From JACQGZ01 sp050695215 (GTDB lineage Bacteria; Sysuimicrobiota; Sysuimicrobiia; Sysuimicrobiales; Humicultoraceae), in assembly GCA_050695215.1 (NCBI GenBank), contig JBOGSD010000129.1:1-8911 (forward strand): a stretch of 8,911 nucleotides of DNA. Direction: 5' to 3'. This document shows, in pieces, positions 8,884 to 8,911 of the stretch. The notes beneath the pieces are model-generated. The model did no database searches and was not told the origin of the DNA. It saw only the letters and a program-made list of their open reading frames with translations. Within the stretch, counting starts at the first letter, position 1, and every line of letters begins with the position of its first letter. The position numbers were made by a program, and so were the translations under genes.

Positions 8884-8900
8884 CCTCCACACCGCGGAGG
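8884..8900 (+). promoter_or_regulatory. Possible hairpin holding a GGAGG ribosome binding site
   Basis: CCTCC (8884-8888) can pair with GGAGG (8896-8900) around a 7-nt loop, a little downstream of the predicted promoter. GGAGG is a consensus Shine-Dalgarno sequence, but no start codon is seen before the window ends at 8911. If a start lies just outside, the hairpin could mask the ribosome binding site. The stem is only 5 bp, so it may be chance in GC-rich DNA. Confidence 0.25.
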
Positions 8901-8911
8901 CGGGAGTCGGG

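Larger units (their letters stand above)
8480..8911. other. Region without a confident gene after the nucleotidase
   Basis: Over 8480-8600 neither strand has a recognisable gene. Both strands are open for part of the stretch in the same codon register: the + frame breaks at an in-frame TGA (8574-8576), while the - frame stays open from 8882 to 8463. The - reading yields no known motif and no good start. The + reading downstream of the TGA gives a doubtful 64-codon ORF. The region also holds a hairpin at 8567-8591 and a promoter near 8836-8865. No rho-independent terminator is visible after the nucleotidase stop. Confidence 0.5.

Overview
The window is a high-GC bacterial chromosomal segment with every convincing gene on the + strand. 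Gaps are short, and there is no sign of a mobile element, CRISPR array, tRNA or rRNA. It carries no phylogenetic marker. The strong G/C bias at third codon positions and the set of genes would suit an uncultured high-GC lineage of the NC10, Rokubacteria or CSP1-3 kind, but that is only an impression.

Positions 1-6899 look like one metal and thiol-redox operon. In order it holds: the C-terminal part of an M56 (BlaR1-type) membrane metallopeptidase, cut by the left edge; a CcdA/DsbD-like membrane electron transporter; a small membrane-anchored class I cytochrome c; a P1B heavy-metal ATPase; a TlpA-like thioredoxin with a WCVPC active site; and a large CopC-CopD fusion with an additional C-terminal region. 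The first two genes, and the TlpA and CopC-CopD genes, are each only 4 nt apart. The wider breaks are at 1862-1936, which has a possible 6-codon leader, and at 3872-3928, which has a palindrome.

A plausible joint role, by inference, is this. The M56 peptidase would relay an envelope signal to a repressor, probably a BlaI/CopY-type protein encoded just left of the window. CcdA would pass reducing power to TlpA outside the membrane. CopC-CopD and the ATPase would move metal (copper for CopC-CopD; uncertain for the ATPase). The cytochrome c would tie the set to respiration or to metal and thiol redox. The ATPase is the most unusual member: it is full length with all catalytic motifs, but has APC where the family usually has CPC, HEVSE in its last membrane helix, and no N-terminal metal-binding domain.

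Positions 6983-8479 encode a secreted UshA/5'-nucleotidase-family enzyme with its own strong ribosome binding site, probably a separate unit. Positions 8480-8911 hold no confident gene: there is a hairpin, a doubtful 64-codon membrane ORF, and near the right edge a good sigma70-type promoter that points out of the window.
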